From: PALSA-693 sp963702305
Lineage (GTDB): Bacteria > Actinomycetota > Acidimicrobiia > Acidimicrobiales > Palsa-688
Direction of reading: 5' to 3'
DNA length: 64,000 nucleotides
Assembly (NCBI GenBank): GCA_963702305.1
Contig: CAVPBX010000004.1
Location: forward strand, 124,001-188,000
Shown: piece by piece, positions 24,476-33,000 of the stretch
How positions within the stretch are numbered: the stretch's first letter is position 1
How the letters are laid out: every line of letters starts with the position of its first letter
The notes under the pieces: generated by a model
Databases searched by the model: none
Seen by the model: the letters and a program-made list of their open reading frames with translations, nothing else
What the model was told of the DNA's origin: nothing
Made by a program: the position numbers and the translations under genes

Positions 24476-25324
24476 ATGCTCGAGTGCGTCATCAACGTGA
24501 GCGAGGGCCGGGATGCGACCATCCTCGCCGCGCTGCGGCGCGCCGCAGGAGCGGTACTCCTCGATCTCCACGCCGACGCCGACCACAACCGGGCGGTGCT
24601 CACCACGGCCGGGCCGGCGGGCGCCGTCCAGGAGGCGGCCCGCGCCGTGGCCCAGGCGGCGGTGTCGCGAGTGGACCTGCGCCGCCACCAGGGCGCCCAC
24701 CCCCGTCTCGGTGCCGTCGACGTGGTGCCCTGGGTCAGCCTCGACGGCTGGCCCGTCGCCGACGGGCCCCTCGCGCCGGCGTTGGCGGCCCGCCAGTCCT
24801 TCGCCACCTGGACCGCGACCGCGCTCGGGCTGCCCTGCTTCCTGTACGGGCCGGAACGGTCCCTGCCCGAGGTTCGCCGCCAGGCCTGGCACGGCCTGTC
24901 CCCCGACGCCGGGCCACCCCAGCCGCATCCCACCGCCGGCGCCACGGCCGTGGGTGCCCGGCCCATCCTGGTCGCCTACAACCTCTGGCTGGCGGCACCC
25001 GACCTGGCGCGGGCCGGCGCCGTCGCCACCGCCATCCGCCGGCCCGGTCTGCGCACCCTGGCGCTGCGGGTCGGCGACTCGGTGCAGGTGTCGTGCAACC
25101 TCACCGACCCGTGGACGGTTGGCCCCGAGGCTGCCTTCGATGCCGTCGCCAGTCGGACCGGCGTGGCCCGGGCCGAACTGGTCGGGCTGGCACCTCGCGG
25201 CGTCCTGGAAAACGTGCCCCGCCATAGATGGCCGGAGCTCGACCTCGACCCATCAACAACGATCGAGGCCCGCCTGGAACAGGCGGGCCTCGATGGGGGA
25301 AGGTTTGCGGGGCACCGCGACTAG
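24476..25324 (+). CDS. Glutamate formiminotransferase-like protein (FtcD N-terminal family)
   Basis: The protein starts LECVINVSEGRD and continues with LLDLHADADHNRAVLT, HQGAHPRLGAVDVVPW and ARPILVAYNLWL, all typical of the FTCD N- and C-subdomains that bind tetrahydrofolate. The His in the DADHNR motif corresponds to the catalytic His of the family. There is no cyclodeaminase domain; the length (about 282 residues) fits a stand-alone formiminotransferase-like protein. The reaction would move a formimino group from formiminoglutamate to tetrahydrofolate, but no histidine-degradation gene is nearby. The stop shares CTAG with the convergent whiB. Confidence 0.82.
   Translation: MLECVINVSEGRDATILAALRRAAGAVLLDLHADADHNRAVLTTAGPAGAVQEAARAVAQAAVSRVDLRRHQGAHPRLGAVDVVPWVSLDGWPVADGPLAPALAARQSFATWTATALGLPCFLYGPERSLPEVRRQAWHGLSPDAGPPQPHPTAGATAVGARPILVAYNLWLAAPDLARAGAVATAIRRPGLRTLALRVGDSVQVSCNLTDPWTVGPEAAFDAVASRTGVARAELVGLAPRGVLENVPRHRWPELDLDPSTTIEARLEQAGLDGGRFAGHRD
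25262..25294. terminator. Perfect 15-bp hairpin embedded in the 3' end of the formiminotransferase gene
   Basis: Arms atcgaggcccgcctg and its exact reverse complement flank a 3-base loop. It ends 30 bases before the stop codons of two convergent genes. There is no U-run, but the position suggests a two-way transcription barrier placed inside coding sequence because the genes leave no intergenic gap. Confidence 0.5.
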
Positions 25325-25608
25325 CTCGCGACGCCGCCCGCCCGACGCTCCAGCGCCCGCCGGCGGCGGATCTTGCGGCGTTCCCGCTCGCTCAGGCCGC
25401 CCCAGATGCCGAACTTCTCGCCGTTGGCCAGGGCGTACTCCAAGCAGTCCTCGCGCACCACACAGCCGCGGCACACCTCCTTGGCCTCACGCGTCGACGC
25501 CCCCCGCTCGGGGAAGAAGAGGTCGGGGTCGACACCCATACAGTTGGCCTGCCGCTGCCACGTACGAATCACTGTTTGCTGCAGGACCATGTCCACCAGA
25601 TCACTCAC
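25321..25608 (-). CDS. WhiB-family iron-sulfur transcription factor (copy 2)
   Basis: Cluster cysteines are at about residues 23, 46, 49 and 55 (QANCMG, EVCRGC, EDCLEYAL), followed by GIWGGLSERERRKIRRRRALE. The GTG start at 25608 is preceded by GAGGGGAG, a good ribosome binding site. The N-terminus before the first cysteine is longer than in copy 1. The 3' end overlaps the convergent gene in a shared CTAG, so both stops are TAG. The region 25609-25783 upstream is AT-rich for this genome and likely holds the promoter. Confidence 0.9.
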   Translation of the reverse strand: MSDLVDMVLQQTVIRTWQRQANCMGVDPDLFFPERGASTREAKEVCRGCVVREDCLEYALANGEKFGIWGGLSERERRKIRRRRALERRAGGVAS

Positions 25609-25783
25609 TGGAGCTCCCCTCGATCGGTGACACTGACGATTGACTGCCACCTATGTAACTACAATGATGTGATCTTCCTCCCTGCACGGCCCGGGCGCAA
25701 GGGGAAATCCACGATTAACGGGCAGTTAACGACCTATGTTGGTGGGTTTTAGGCCCACGTCGGTGGGTGCCGAGACCCAACGG

Positions 25784-26287
25784 ATGAGGATCGAGACGGA
25801 GCGCGGTGACATCACCCGGGAGCGGGTGGATGCCGTCGTCAACGCGGCCAACGCGGCCCTGGCGGGTGGCGGGGGCGTCGACGGGGCCATCCACCGGGCG
25901 GCCGGCGCGGCCGAGCTGCACAGCGCGTGCGCGGCCCTCGGCGGCTGCCAACCTGGCGACGCCAAGGCCACCCCGGGTTTCGCGTTGTCGGCCCGGTGGA
26001 TCATCCACACGGTGGGCCCGGTCTGGCGGGGCGGGACCCACGGCGAAGCCCAGGTGCTGGCGTCGTGCTACCGGCGTTGTCTCGAGGTGGCCGCCGATCT
26101 GGGCGCCCGCAGCGTGGCCTTCCCCGCCATCTCGACCGGGGTGTACGGGTACCCGCCGGCGGCGGCCGCCGAGGTCGCGGTCGGCACGTTGCGGGGCGTC
26201 AGTCGGCCCGCCGGTGGCGTGGCGTTGGTGCGGCTGGTGGCCTTCGACGACGAGACCCTCGAGCTCTACCGGGCCCTGCTGGGATGA
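25784..26287 (+). CDS. Macrodomain protein (ADP-ribose / O-acetyl-ADP-ribose binding)
   Basis: A single macrodomain of about 167 residues. The ADP-ribose motifs are ERGDITRERVDAVVNAANAALAGGGGVDGAIHRAAG and, near the end, AFPAISTGVYGYP. The Asn/Gly-rich loop and the ISTGVYGYP loop match MacroD-type hydrolases that remove ADP-ribose from proteins or deacetylate O-acetyl-ADP-ribose. Start ATG at 25784 is closest to the domain; 16 more codons upstream look non-coding. No ADP-ribosyltransferase is found nearby. Confidence 0.88.
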   Translation: MRIETERGDITRERVDAVVNAANAALAGGGGVDGAIHRAAGAAELHSACAALGGCQPGDAKATPGFALSARWIIHTVGPVWRGGTHGEAQVLASCYRRCLEVAADLGARSVAFPAISTGVYGYPPAAAAEVAVGTLRGVSRPAGGVALVRLVAFDDETLELYRALLG

Positions 26288-26305
26288 GCGGCTCGGCCCT
26301 CTGGC

Positions 26306-26974
26306 CTACCCCACCAAGATGCTTCGGACCGCGTCCTCCGAGTCGACGGTCACCAGCGCGATCACCTCGTCGCCGGCGAGCAGGACGGTGTCACCGCGCG
26401 GCACCACCACCCGCCGGTCTCGGACGACCGCCACCACGCTGGCGTCGCGGGGCATCCCCAACTCGGAGATCTGACGCCCGCCGGCCGGGCTGTCCTCGGC
26501 CAGCGTCACTTCCACCAGGCCGGCCTTGCCTTCGGAGAAGTGCAGCAACCGGACCAGGCTTCCGACCGACACGGCTTCCTCGACCAGAGCCGTCATCAGG
26601 TGTGGGGTCGACACGGAGACATCGACGCCCCACGTCTCGTTGAAGAGCCACCGGTTCTTGGGATGGTTGACCCGGGCGATCACCCGGGGCACCGCGAACT
26701 CCTGCTTGGCCAGGAGGGACACCACCAGGTTGTCCTCGTCGTCGCCGGTGGCGGCCACGACCACGTCCGCCGAGCCGAAGCCGGCGTCCTGCAGCGTGCT
26801 GACCTCGCACGCGTCGCCGGTGTACCAGCGCACGTTGGGTACCTCGCCGTCCGCCTCTTCGCGTGCGACCACCGTCGGCTCGGACTCGATGATCAGCACC
26901 TCGTGGCCGTTGCTGGCCAGATCCCGAGCGATCGACCGGCCCACCACGCCCCCGCCGGCAATGGCGACGTTCAT
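26306..26974 (-). CDS. TrkA-family potassium channel regulatory subunit (RCK), second copy
   Basis: The RCK_N Rossmann domain begins MNVAIAGGGVVGRSIARDLASNGHEVLIIE (nucleotide-binding GxGxxG with the terminal Glu), and a TrkA_C domain follows (about residues 135-220, GLVEVTLAEDSPAGGRQISEL). The protein gates a Trk/Ktr potassium uptake complex by NAD(H) or ATP/ADP. The ATG overlaps the stop of the upstream TrkA paralogue (ATGA), giving the CeoB-CeoC type pair known from mycobacteria. No membrane subunit is in the window. Confidence 0.88.
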   Translation of the reverse strand: MNVAIAGGGVVGRSIARDLASNGHEVLIIESEPTVVAREEADGEVPNVRWYTGDACEVSTLQDAGFGSADVVVAATGDDEDNLVVSLLAKQEFAVPRVIARVNHPKNRWLFNETWGVDVSVSTPHLMTALVEEAVSVGSLVRLLHFSEGKAGLVEVTLAEDSPAGGRQISELGMPRDASVVAVVRDRRVVVPRGDTVLLAGDEVIALVTVDSEDAVRSILVG

Positions 26975-27807
26975 GACGACCGGCCGCCGCCGCCGGCGTC
27001 GGTCCCCGCCCCCGCCTTCCGGTCCGCCTTGCGGTCTCGGCCCCCGCCGAACAGGCCGCCCCCCCGATGCTCACCCTCGCCGCCGCTGCCGCCTCCTGCG
27101 CCGCGCTCATCCCCGCGGCCCCGGTCTCCCCGGTCGGATCGCGCCGGTGCGTCGGCGCCGGCGCCGGCCAGCCGCCGGTCCAGGTCGCCCACGGCGTCGG
27201 TGCGCACCGCGAAGTGGACCACGTCGCCCTCCTGGCCGACCAGGTTGGTGCCGACCAGTCGGGCCTGCCCGCCCCGGGTCACCATCACCGGGCGGAACCG
27301 GTCGCCGTCGGTCAACTCCCCGTAGCTATGCCCGCAATACGACTCCGGCAGCTGATGCTCGACCATGTTGATCTCGCCGGTCGGGTCCGTCCACGCCGTG
27401 ACCGCCTCCTCGGGCAGCAAGCGCCGGACGACCTGATCGACGGTCCAGCTCACGGTGGCCACCGTCGGGATGCCCAGCCGCTGGTAGATGACCGCCCGGC
27501 GAGGGTCGTAGATGCGCGCCACCACATAGGGGATCTCGAAGGTCTCCCGGGCGATGCGGGCGGTGAGGATGTTGGTGTTGTCCCCGCTGGTGACGGCCGC
27601 AACGGCGCTGGCCTCGTAGATGCCGGCCTGCAGCAGGTCGTCGCGGTCGAACCCGAAGCCGACGATGGTCTCGCCCGGCCAGTCGTCGGGCAGGCGCCGG
27701 AAGGCGTTGGCGTTCTTGTCGATGACCGCGACGGTGTGCCCCTCCCGCTGGAGTCGCACGGCCAACTCCGAGCCGACCCGGCCGCAGCCGACGACGATGA
27801 CTCGCAT
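26971..27807 (-). CDS. TrkA-family potassium channel regulatory subunit with Gly/Arg-rich tail
   Basis: RCK_N domain: MRVIVVGCGRVGSELAVRLQREGHTVAVID, ending in Asp, which favours NAD. A TrkA_C domain follows to about residue 215. The last 60 residues are an unusual low-complexity tail of Gly, Arg, Asp and Ser, probably disordered, not found in the neighbouring paralogue. The pair would act together on a potassium channel subunit encoded elsewhere. Confidence 0.87.
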   Translation of the reverse strand: MRVIVVGCGRVGSELAVRLQREGHTVAVIDKNANAFRRLPDDWPGETIVGFGFDRDDLLQAGIYEASAVAAVTSGDNTNILTARIARETFEIPYVVARIYDPRRAVIYQRLGIPTVATVSWTVDQVVRRLLPEEAVTAWTDPTGEINMVEHQLPESYCGHSYGELTDGDRFRPVMVTRGGQARLVGTNLVGQEGDVVHFAVRTDAVGDLDRRLAGAGADAPARSDRGDRGRGDERGAGGGSGGEGEHRGGGLFGGGRDRKADRKAGAGTDAGGGGRSS

Positions 27808-27867
27808 ACCTGGAACCCTCTCACATATCCGGGCCGTGGCTCACGCCAGCCCCGCCATCCACCCAGC

Positions 27868-29871
27868 TCACGCCGACCGGCGATGAGCCCGCTTCTGGTC
27901 GAGGAAGTCCACCAGCACGTAATCGCCCAGCGTCTCGGGCGTGGTGAAAAACGCCCGGCCCCGGTTGAGCTGCGTCATCTTCTCCACGAAGGCCCGCAGA
28001 TACCCGGTCGCATCCAGCATGAAGGTGTTGATGCGGATGCCCTCCCTCGTGGCCCGGGCCACCTCCGACAGCGTCATGCGGATCGTCTCCGGCGCCGGCG
28101 GGTAGCTGAAGTACGGCTGCCCGTCCGGCAGGATGTGCGCGGTCGGCTCGCCGTCGGTGATGAGGATCACCTGCTTGGTGCCGCTCTGCCGGGCGAGCAT
28201 GCGCCGGGCCAGGACCAGGGCGTGCTGCATGTTGGTCCCGTAGGTGTAGTCCCACGACACCTCCGGCAGCTGGGCGGCCTGCAACTCCCGGGCCAGCTCG
28301 CCGAACCCCACCAGCCCCAGGTAGTCGCGGGGGAACTGGGTGGTGATCAGCGAATGCAGGGCCATGGCCACCTTCTTGGCGGCCAGGAAGTTGTCCCGCA
28401 TCGGCATCGACAGCGACAGGTCCAAGGCCAGCACCGTGGCGGTCGACGTCAACGACTCGGTCCGCTCCACCTCGAAGTCCTCCGCCGACAACCGCACCGG
28501 CGTGCCGGACCCACCCCGCCCGATGGCGTTGCGCACCGTCCGCTCGATCGACAGGTTGAACGGGTCGCCCCACTCGTAGGCCTTGGTCTCGTACGTCCGC
28601 TCGTGGCCGATGCCGACCCGATCGGCGACGTGGCGACCCATGCGGTCTTTTATCAACTTGGAAAAGAGGTCGGACAGCGCGTTCTGACCGATCTTCCGCA
28701 ACCCCCGAGGGGTGAGCTCGAGCCGCCCCTCCTTCTGGTCGATCAGGCCCGCATCGGACAGCTGGCGGGCCAGCTTGGCCAGCTGCTCCAGCGACCGGGC
28801 CGCGTCCGGGCCGAGCAGCTCGGCCGCCCGCTCGATGTCCACCTCGGCCAGGGCGCCCGGGTTGGAGGCGGTGGACATCATCTGCTCCAGCTGGTCCATG
28901 TCGCCGAGCTGGTTCATGACCGACGCCGCCTCGGCGAACCCGAGGGGGTCCTGCCCGCTGAAGTTGTACTGCCGGTCCCAGCCCGCCTGCGGGAAGGCCT
29001 GGCGCAGGTTGGCGCCCAGCCGGTCCACCTGCCAGCGCAGGTCCATGTCCTCGAGCAGGGACTCGGCCAGCTGCTGCAGCTGGGCCCGCTGTTCGGGGCT
29101 CATGGAGTTGAGCAGCTGCTGCATGGCGGCCATCTGGCGGGCCATCTGCTCGAGCAGCTCGTCGAGGTTCTGCGGGTTGCCGGGGAACATGTCGCCGTAG
29201 CGGTCCATGAACTCCTCGAACATCCGGTCGGTGTCGCCGCCCGAGGCCCGGGTCTCCAGCATCTGGTTGAGGTCGTTGAACATGTCCTTCATCCGCTGCA
29301 TCGACTCCGGCGACGTCTCAGACATGGACGAGGACATCTGGTTGAAGTAGCTCTGCATCAGCTGCGACCGCAGCTGTTCCATCAGCTCGTCAAACGCCTC
29401 CCGGGCCTCGCTGCTCGTCCACTCGTACTCCTGGAGCGACTGCACCTGGCCGGCCAGGTCGGGCGGCAGCAGGTCGAGGGCCATGCGCCGCTCTTGCGCC
29501 ACCTCGTCGGTGATCTCGGCCCGGCGCTGGTCGCCCGAGTCCTGGGCCTCCTGGACCAGACTGTCGATCCCGGCCCGTTCCTGATCGACGATGTCGCGCA
29601 GCCGCTGGGCGATGTCCTCGTACGGGCCGCCCAAGTCGTGTTGGTCGAGCATCTCCCGCCGGCGCTGGCGCAGCCGTTCGAGGATCTCCCGCATGCCCGC
29701 GACCCGCTCGCCGTTGCGGTCCTGGAAACCCCGCTGCATGAGGCGTTGCAAGGCCTGGTTGAGATCGCCGTGGTACAGGAGCTCGTCGGTCAGTTCACCG
29801 AAGATGTCGTCGGCGTCAAACTCGAACCCGACCTGGGTGCCATCCCACTTGGAGTATTTGAATTGCGGCAC
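27868..29871 (-). CDS. Large VWA-domain protein, MoxR partner
   Basis: A 667-residue protein with a long Gln/Met/Leu-rich helical N-terminal part (about residues 40-420) and a C-terminal von Willebrand A domain. The MIDAS motif is DLSLSM (about 494-499), with a later TDGEP. Such VWA proteins pair with MoxR-type AAA+ ATPases, as CobT with CobS or RavA with ViaA, and act as metal-dependent adaptors or chaperones. The MoxR gene lies immediately upstream with a 2-base gap. No signal peptide is present, so it is cytoplasmic. Specific client unknown. Confidence 0.85.
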   Translation of the reverse strand: MPQFKYSKWDGTQVGFEFDADDIFGELTDELLYHGDLNQALQRLMQRGFQDRNGERVAGMREILERLRQRRREMLDQHDLGGPYEDIAQRLRDIVDQERAGIDSLVQEAQDSGDQRRAEITDEVAQERRMALDLLPPDLAGQVQSLQEYEWTSSEAREAFDELMEQLRSQLMQSYFNQMSSSMSETSPESMQRMKDMFNDLNQMLETRASGGDTDRMFEEFMDRYGDMFPGNPQNLDELLEQMARQMAAMQQLLNSMSPEQRAQLQQLAESLLEDMDLRWQVDRLGANLRQAFPQAGWDRQYNFSGQDPLGFAEAASVMNQLGDMDQLEQMMSTASNPGALAEVDIERAAELLGPDAARSLEQLAKLARQLSDAGLIDQKEGRLELTPRGLRKIGQNALSDLFSKLIKDRMGRHVADRVGIGHERTYETKAYEWGDPFNLSIERTVRNAIGRGGSGTPVRLSAEDFEVERTESLTSTATVLALDLSLSMPMRDNFLAAKKVAMALHSLITTQFPRDYLGLVGFGELARELQAAQLPEVSWDYTYGTNMQHALVLARRMLARQSGTKQVILITDGEPTAHILPDGQPYFSYPPAPETIRMTLSEVARATREGIRINTFMLDATGYLRAFVEKMTQLNRGRAFFTTPETLGDYVLVDFLDQKRAHRRSA

Positions 29872-29873
29872 GG

Positions 29874-31280
29874 CTACCGGGCTCGATAGGTGGCCCGGGT
29901 GCCTGCGGCATCCTTGTTGAGCCGCTTGGCCAGGTGGAGACCCTCCAGCACGAACTCGGTGGCGCTGGCCACCGCGGCCGGCGACTCCTCGCCGGCGAGG
30001 GACAGCACCACGCTCTCCAGTGCCGGCAGCTGGCCCAAGGCCTCGACGAACTCGGCGGCGGGGATGTCGTCACCGGTGTGGACGACCCGGCCGGTTTCGG
30101 CGTCGAAGTCGGCCACCGCGTCGCGCAACCGGTCGGACGGCACCGTGGCCTTGAAGACCGTCAGCACGGCCTGCTGGATCAGCCGCTCGATCACCTGGCC
30201 GTCGCGGCCCTCGTCGATGGTCTCGATCTCGACCTTGCCCGAGGTGGAGGCGGCCAGCGCCTCGAGGTCGCTGATCCGCGGCACCGCCTCGGTCTCGCCG
30301 AGCCGCAGGGCCCGGCGGGCCGCGCTGGCCACCAGCGTCTCGTAGTTGGTCACGCTGAGGCGGACCGAGACACCGGACCGCTGATTGATGTGCGGGCTCT
30401 GCCGGGCCAAGTGCGAGAGGGTGGCCACGATCCGGGTCATGTGCGTGGGCACCTCGACCCGGACGCCGCCCCCGACGAATGGCACCGCCTCCTGGTCGAT
30501 GACCGCGATCTCGGTGTCGAGGTCCAGCGGGTAGTGGGTGCGGATCTGGGCGCCGAAGCGGTCCTTGAGCGGGGTGATGATCCGGCCCCGGTTGGTGTAG
30601 TCCTCGGGGTTGGCCGAAGCCACCAGCATCACGTCCAGGGGCAGGCGGATCTTGTAGCCCCGGATCTGCACGTCGCGCTCTTCGAGCACGTTGAGCAGGC
30701 CCACCTGGATCCGCTCGGCCAGGTCGGGCAGCTCGTTGATGGCGAAGATGCCCCGGTTGGTGCGAGGGACCAACCCGTAGTGCAGGGTCAACTCGTCGGA
30801 GAGGTACCGGCCTTCCGCCACCTTGATGGGGTCGACTTCGCCGATGAGGTCGGCGATGGACGTGTCCGGGGTGGCCAACTTCTCGCCGAAACGCAGGTCG
30901 CGGTGCACCCACTCGATCGGGGTGTCGTCGCCGCGTGCCGCGATCAGGTCCCGAGCATGGCGGGACACCGGCGCGTAGGGGTCGTCCAGGATCTCCGAGC
31001 CGGCGACGATCGGGATCCACTCGTCGAGCAGCCCGGTCAGGCTGCGAATGATGCGGGTCTTGGCCTGGCCGCGTTCACCGAGGAAGATCACATCGTGGCC
31101 GGCCAGGATGGCGTTTTCGAGCTGGGGGAGGACGGTGTCCTCATAACCGAGGACCCCTTCGACGATCGGCTGGCCCGCCGCGATCCGGCGCGCCGCGTTG
31201 CGGCGCACCTCCTCCTTGACCGGCAGGGACTCCCAGCCGGAAGCTCGCAACTGTGCCAGGGTCGCGGGGCGTGACGTCAT
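29874..31280 (-). CDS. MoxR/BchI-type AAA+ ATPase
   Basis: Walker A reads LGERGQAKTRI (about residues 67-77) and the sensor and arginine-finger region includes LVASANPEDYTNRGRIITPLKDRFGAQI, typical of magnesium-chelatase-like ATPases. The BchI loop motif NRGIFAINELPDLAERIQVGLLNVLEE is also clear. A C-terminal helical lid completes 468 residues. It would form a ring and remodel proteins together with the VWA protein downstream. The upstream gap to the divergent sigma-factor gene (207 bases) has no other gene. Confidence 0.88.
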   Translation of the reverse strand: MTSRPATLAQLRASGWESLPVKEEVRRNAARRIAAGQPIVEGVLGYEDTVLPQLENAILAGHDVIFLGERGQAKTRIIRSLTGLLDEWIPIVAGSEILDDPYAPVSRHARDLIAARGDDTPIEWVHRDLRFGEKLATPDTSIADLIGEVDPIKVAEGRYLSDELTLHYGLVPRTNRGIFAINELPDLAERIQVGLLNVLEERDVQIRGYKIRLPLDVMLVASANPEDYTNRGRIITPLKDRFGAQIRTHYPLDLDTEIAVIDQEAVPFVGGGVRVEVPTHMTRIVATLSHLARQSPHINQRSGVSVRLSVTNYETLVASAARRALRLGETEAVPRISDLEALAASTSGKVEIETIDEGRDGQVIERLIQQAVLTVFKATVPSDRLRDAVADFDAETGRVVHTGDDIPAAEFVEALGQLPALESVVLSLAGEESPAAVASATEFVLEGLHLAKRLNKDAAGTRATYRAR

Positions 31281-31487
31281 GGGGTCACGCTACCTCGGGT
31301 CCCAGACCCTCGCGTACCGCCCTGTCTGGCCGTTTTAGCGGCAATTGTCCACCAAACGAGAAGAAAAAGAAGGTTAGTACTGGCAGGAGAGTGGGCATTT
31401 CCGGTAAAAGAGTGATGTCGGGGCCAGACGCCAGGTGAGGTCCGCCCCTCAAGATTCTCCACATTCGGGCCGATACCAGAGGTGGCT

Positions 31488-32953
31488 ATGAATTCGGTCG
31501 CTCTTCCCGCGTCAGCGTCTGCACCTACCCTCAGCACCGAGAGCGACCTGATCCGTCATGCGGCCCGGGGCGAGACCGAGGCCGTCGCGGAACTGTTTCG
31601 CCGGCACGGCCAGATGGCCTGGCGACTGGCCCAGGCCGTCGCCATCAGCCGCGAGGCCGCGGTCGCGGCCGTCGGAAACGGCTACGCCCGGTCCTTGCGC
31701 GGGGCCAAGCACCGTCAGCCGGACGACGGCTCTTTCCGTCCGCTGCTGCTCTCGGCAGTCTACCGGTCCGCCATGGACGACGCCCGGGCTCACGCCGGCG
31801 CCGCCCCGTCTGGTCCGGTAGCACCGACCCAGGCGACCAGGGGCACCAAGGGCGCCCGCAACAAGGCCAACCGCGATGACGCGGTGCTGACCGAAGCGGC
31901 TTTCCGCAGCCTGCCCGAACGCTGGCGGGCCGCCCTGTGGCTCAGCGAGGTCGAAGCCCTCGAGACCGACCGGGTGGCGCCGATTCTCGGCGTGTCCGCC
32001 GCGGTCGCCACCCAACTGGTGACCCGGGGCACGCGCGGTCTCGCCGGCCGCTTCGCCCAGGCCCGGCGCCCGGTGCCCGAACATCTCGGCGCGGCCCTGC
32101 GGCCGATCGGCCTGGCCATGCCGTCCAACCTCGGCGAGGTGGTCGCCGTTCGCCTCAAGGCGGTCGCCAGCGATCCTGGCCTGCGTTTCGCCCCCATCTC
32201 GGCCTGGCTGAGCGAGCGGGCCGCCCGGCCCCTGCAGGTGGCGGTAGGCGGTCTCCTCGGCATGGGCCTCATCGGCATCGGGCTCGTCGGCCAGGGCTCG
32301 TCTGTGCGCCCGGGCAACGTCGCCGTCCCTCCGTCGCCCGGCGGCACCGTCCCCCAGGTGACCCAGCCCGCCAGCTTCTTCCCGGGCGGCTCGGCGTCGG
32401 GTGACCAGAGCGCCGCTGGCGCCCTCAATACCAACTTCACCGCCGCCGCCTCCGGCGCCACCGCCGCGGCGACCACCGGGAGCACTGTGGGCACGCCGGC
32501 CGGCGGCGCGACGGGCGGCACCACCGGCGGCACCCCCAGCACCACCCATCACACCCCGTCGGGTGGCACGACCACCCCGCCGGGCGGCGGCACCACTACC
32601 CCGCCGGGCGGCGGCACCACCACCCCGCCGGGCGGCGGCACCACCACACCCCCCGGCGGCACCACCACCTCGACCAAGACGATCGTGTCGCTGGGCCCAG
32701 TGGCGTCGGTGACCCAGACCGGTAACGCCACCACCGTCAACGTGCTGCCGTCGACCTCCGGCACCGCCCCCGCCCCGGTGTCGGTGACCCTCGGCTGCAG
32801 CACCGGCCTCGGCCTGACCGTCGGGAAGCTCCAGGTCGGCTTGCCCGTCCCCACACACCACCAGCTCGACCGCCGCCACCCCCGGCACGACGCGGCACCG
32901 CCACGACGCCCACCGCCACGGGCCTGCTCGGCACCCTGCTCGGCGGCCTGTAA
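31488..32953 (+). CDS. ECF-like sigma factor fused to a membrane segment and a secreted Thr/Pro/Gly tail
   Basis: Residues about 15-105 resemble sigma-70 region 2 (DLIRHAARGETEAVAELFRRHG) and 135-200 resemble region 4 (LPERWRAALWLSEVEALETDRVAPILGVS). A hydrophobic segment follows near 255-280 (VAVGGLLGMGLIGIGLVG), then a long Thr/Gly/Pro-rich part with GGGTTTPP repeats. The reading frame breaks twice near 32855-32900. Read in the repaired frames it ends TGLLGTLLGGL at 32953. The ATG at 31488 has GAGG 6 bases upstream. The layout predicts a sigma factor held at the membrane with its tail outside; no anti-sigma zinc finger is present. Confidence 0.75.
32561..32665 (+). repeat. In-frame 24-bp repeats coding GGGTTTPP
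   Basis: Four to five near-identical copies of a GC-rich unit encode GGGTTTPP octapeptides in the extracytoplasmic tail of the sigma-factor-like protein. Copy number may vary between strains, and the repeats are a natural site for assembly error. Confidence 0.75.
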
Positions 32954-33000
32954 CCCCGGCCGGCCCGGCGTCCCGCCGGCCCGACTACCCTGCGCCCGGA

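Noticed and set aside
27067..29889. 940-codon plus frame across the TrkA and VWA genes
   Set aside because: It is the antisense of two well-supported genes and is rich in His, Gln, Val and Gly, as such shadows usually are.
32561..32665. Possible CRISPR-like array
   Set aside because: The repeats are in-frame, spacer-free and encode GGGTTTPP in a protein tail.
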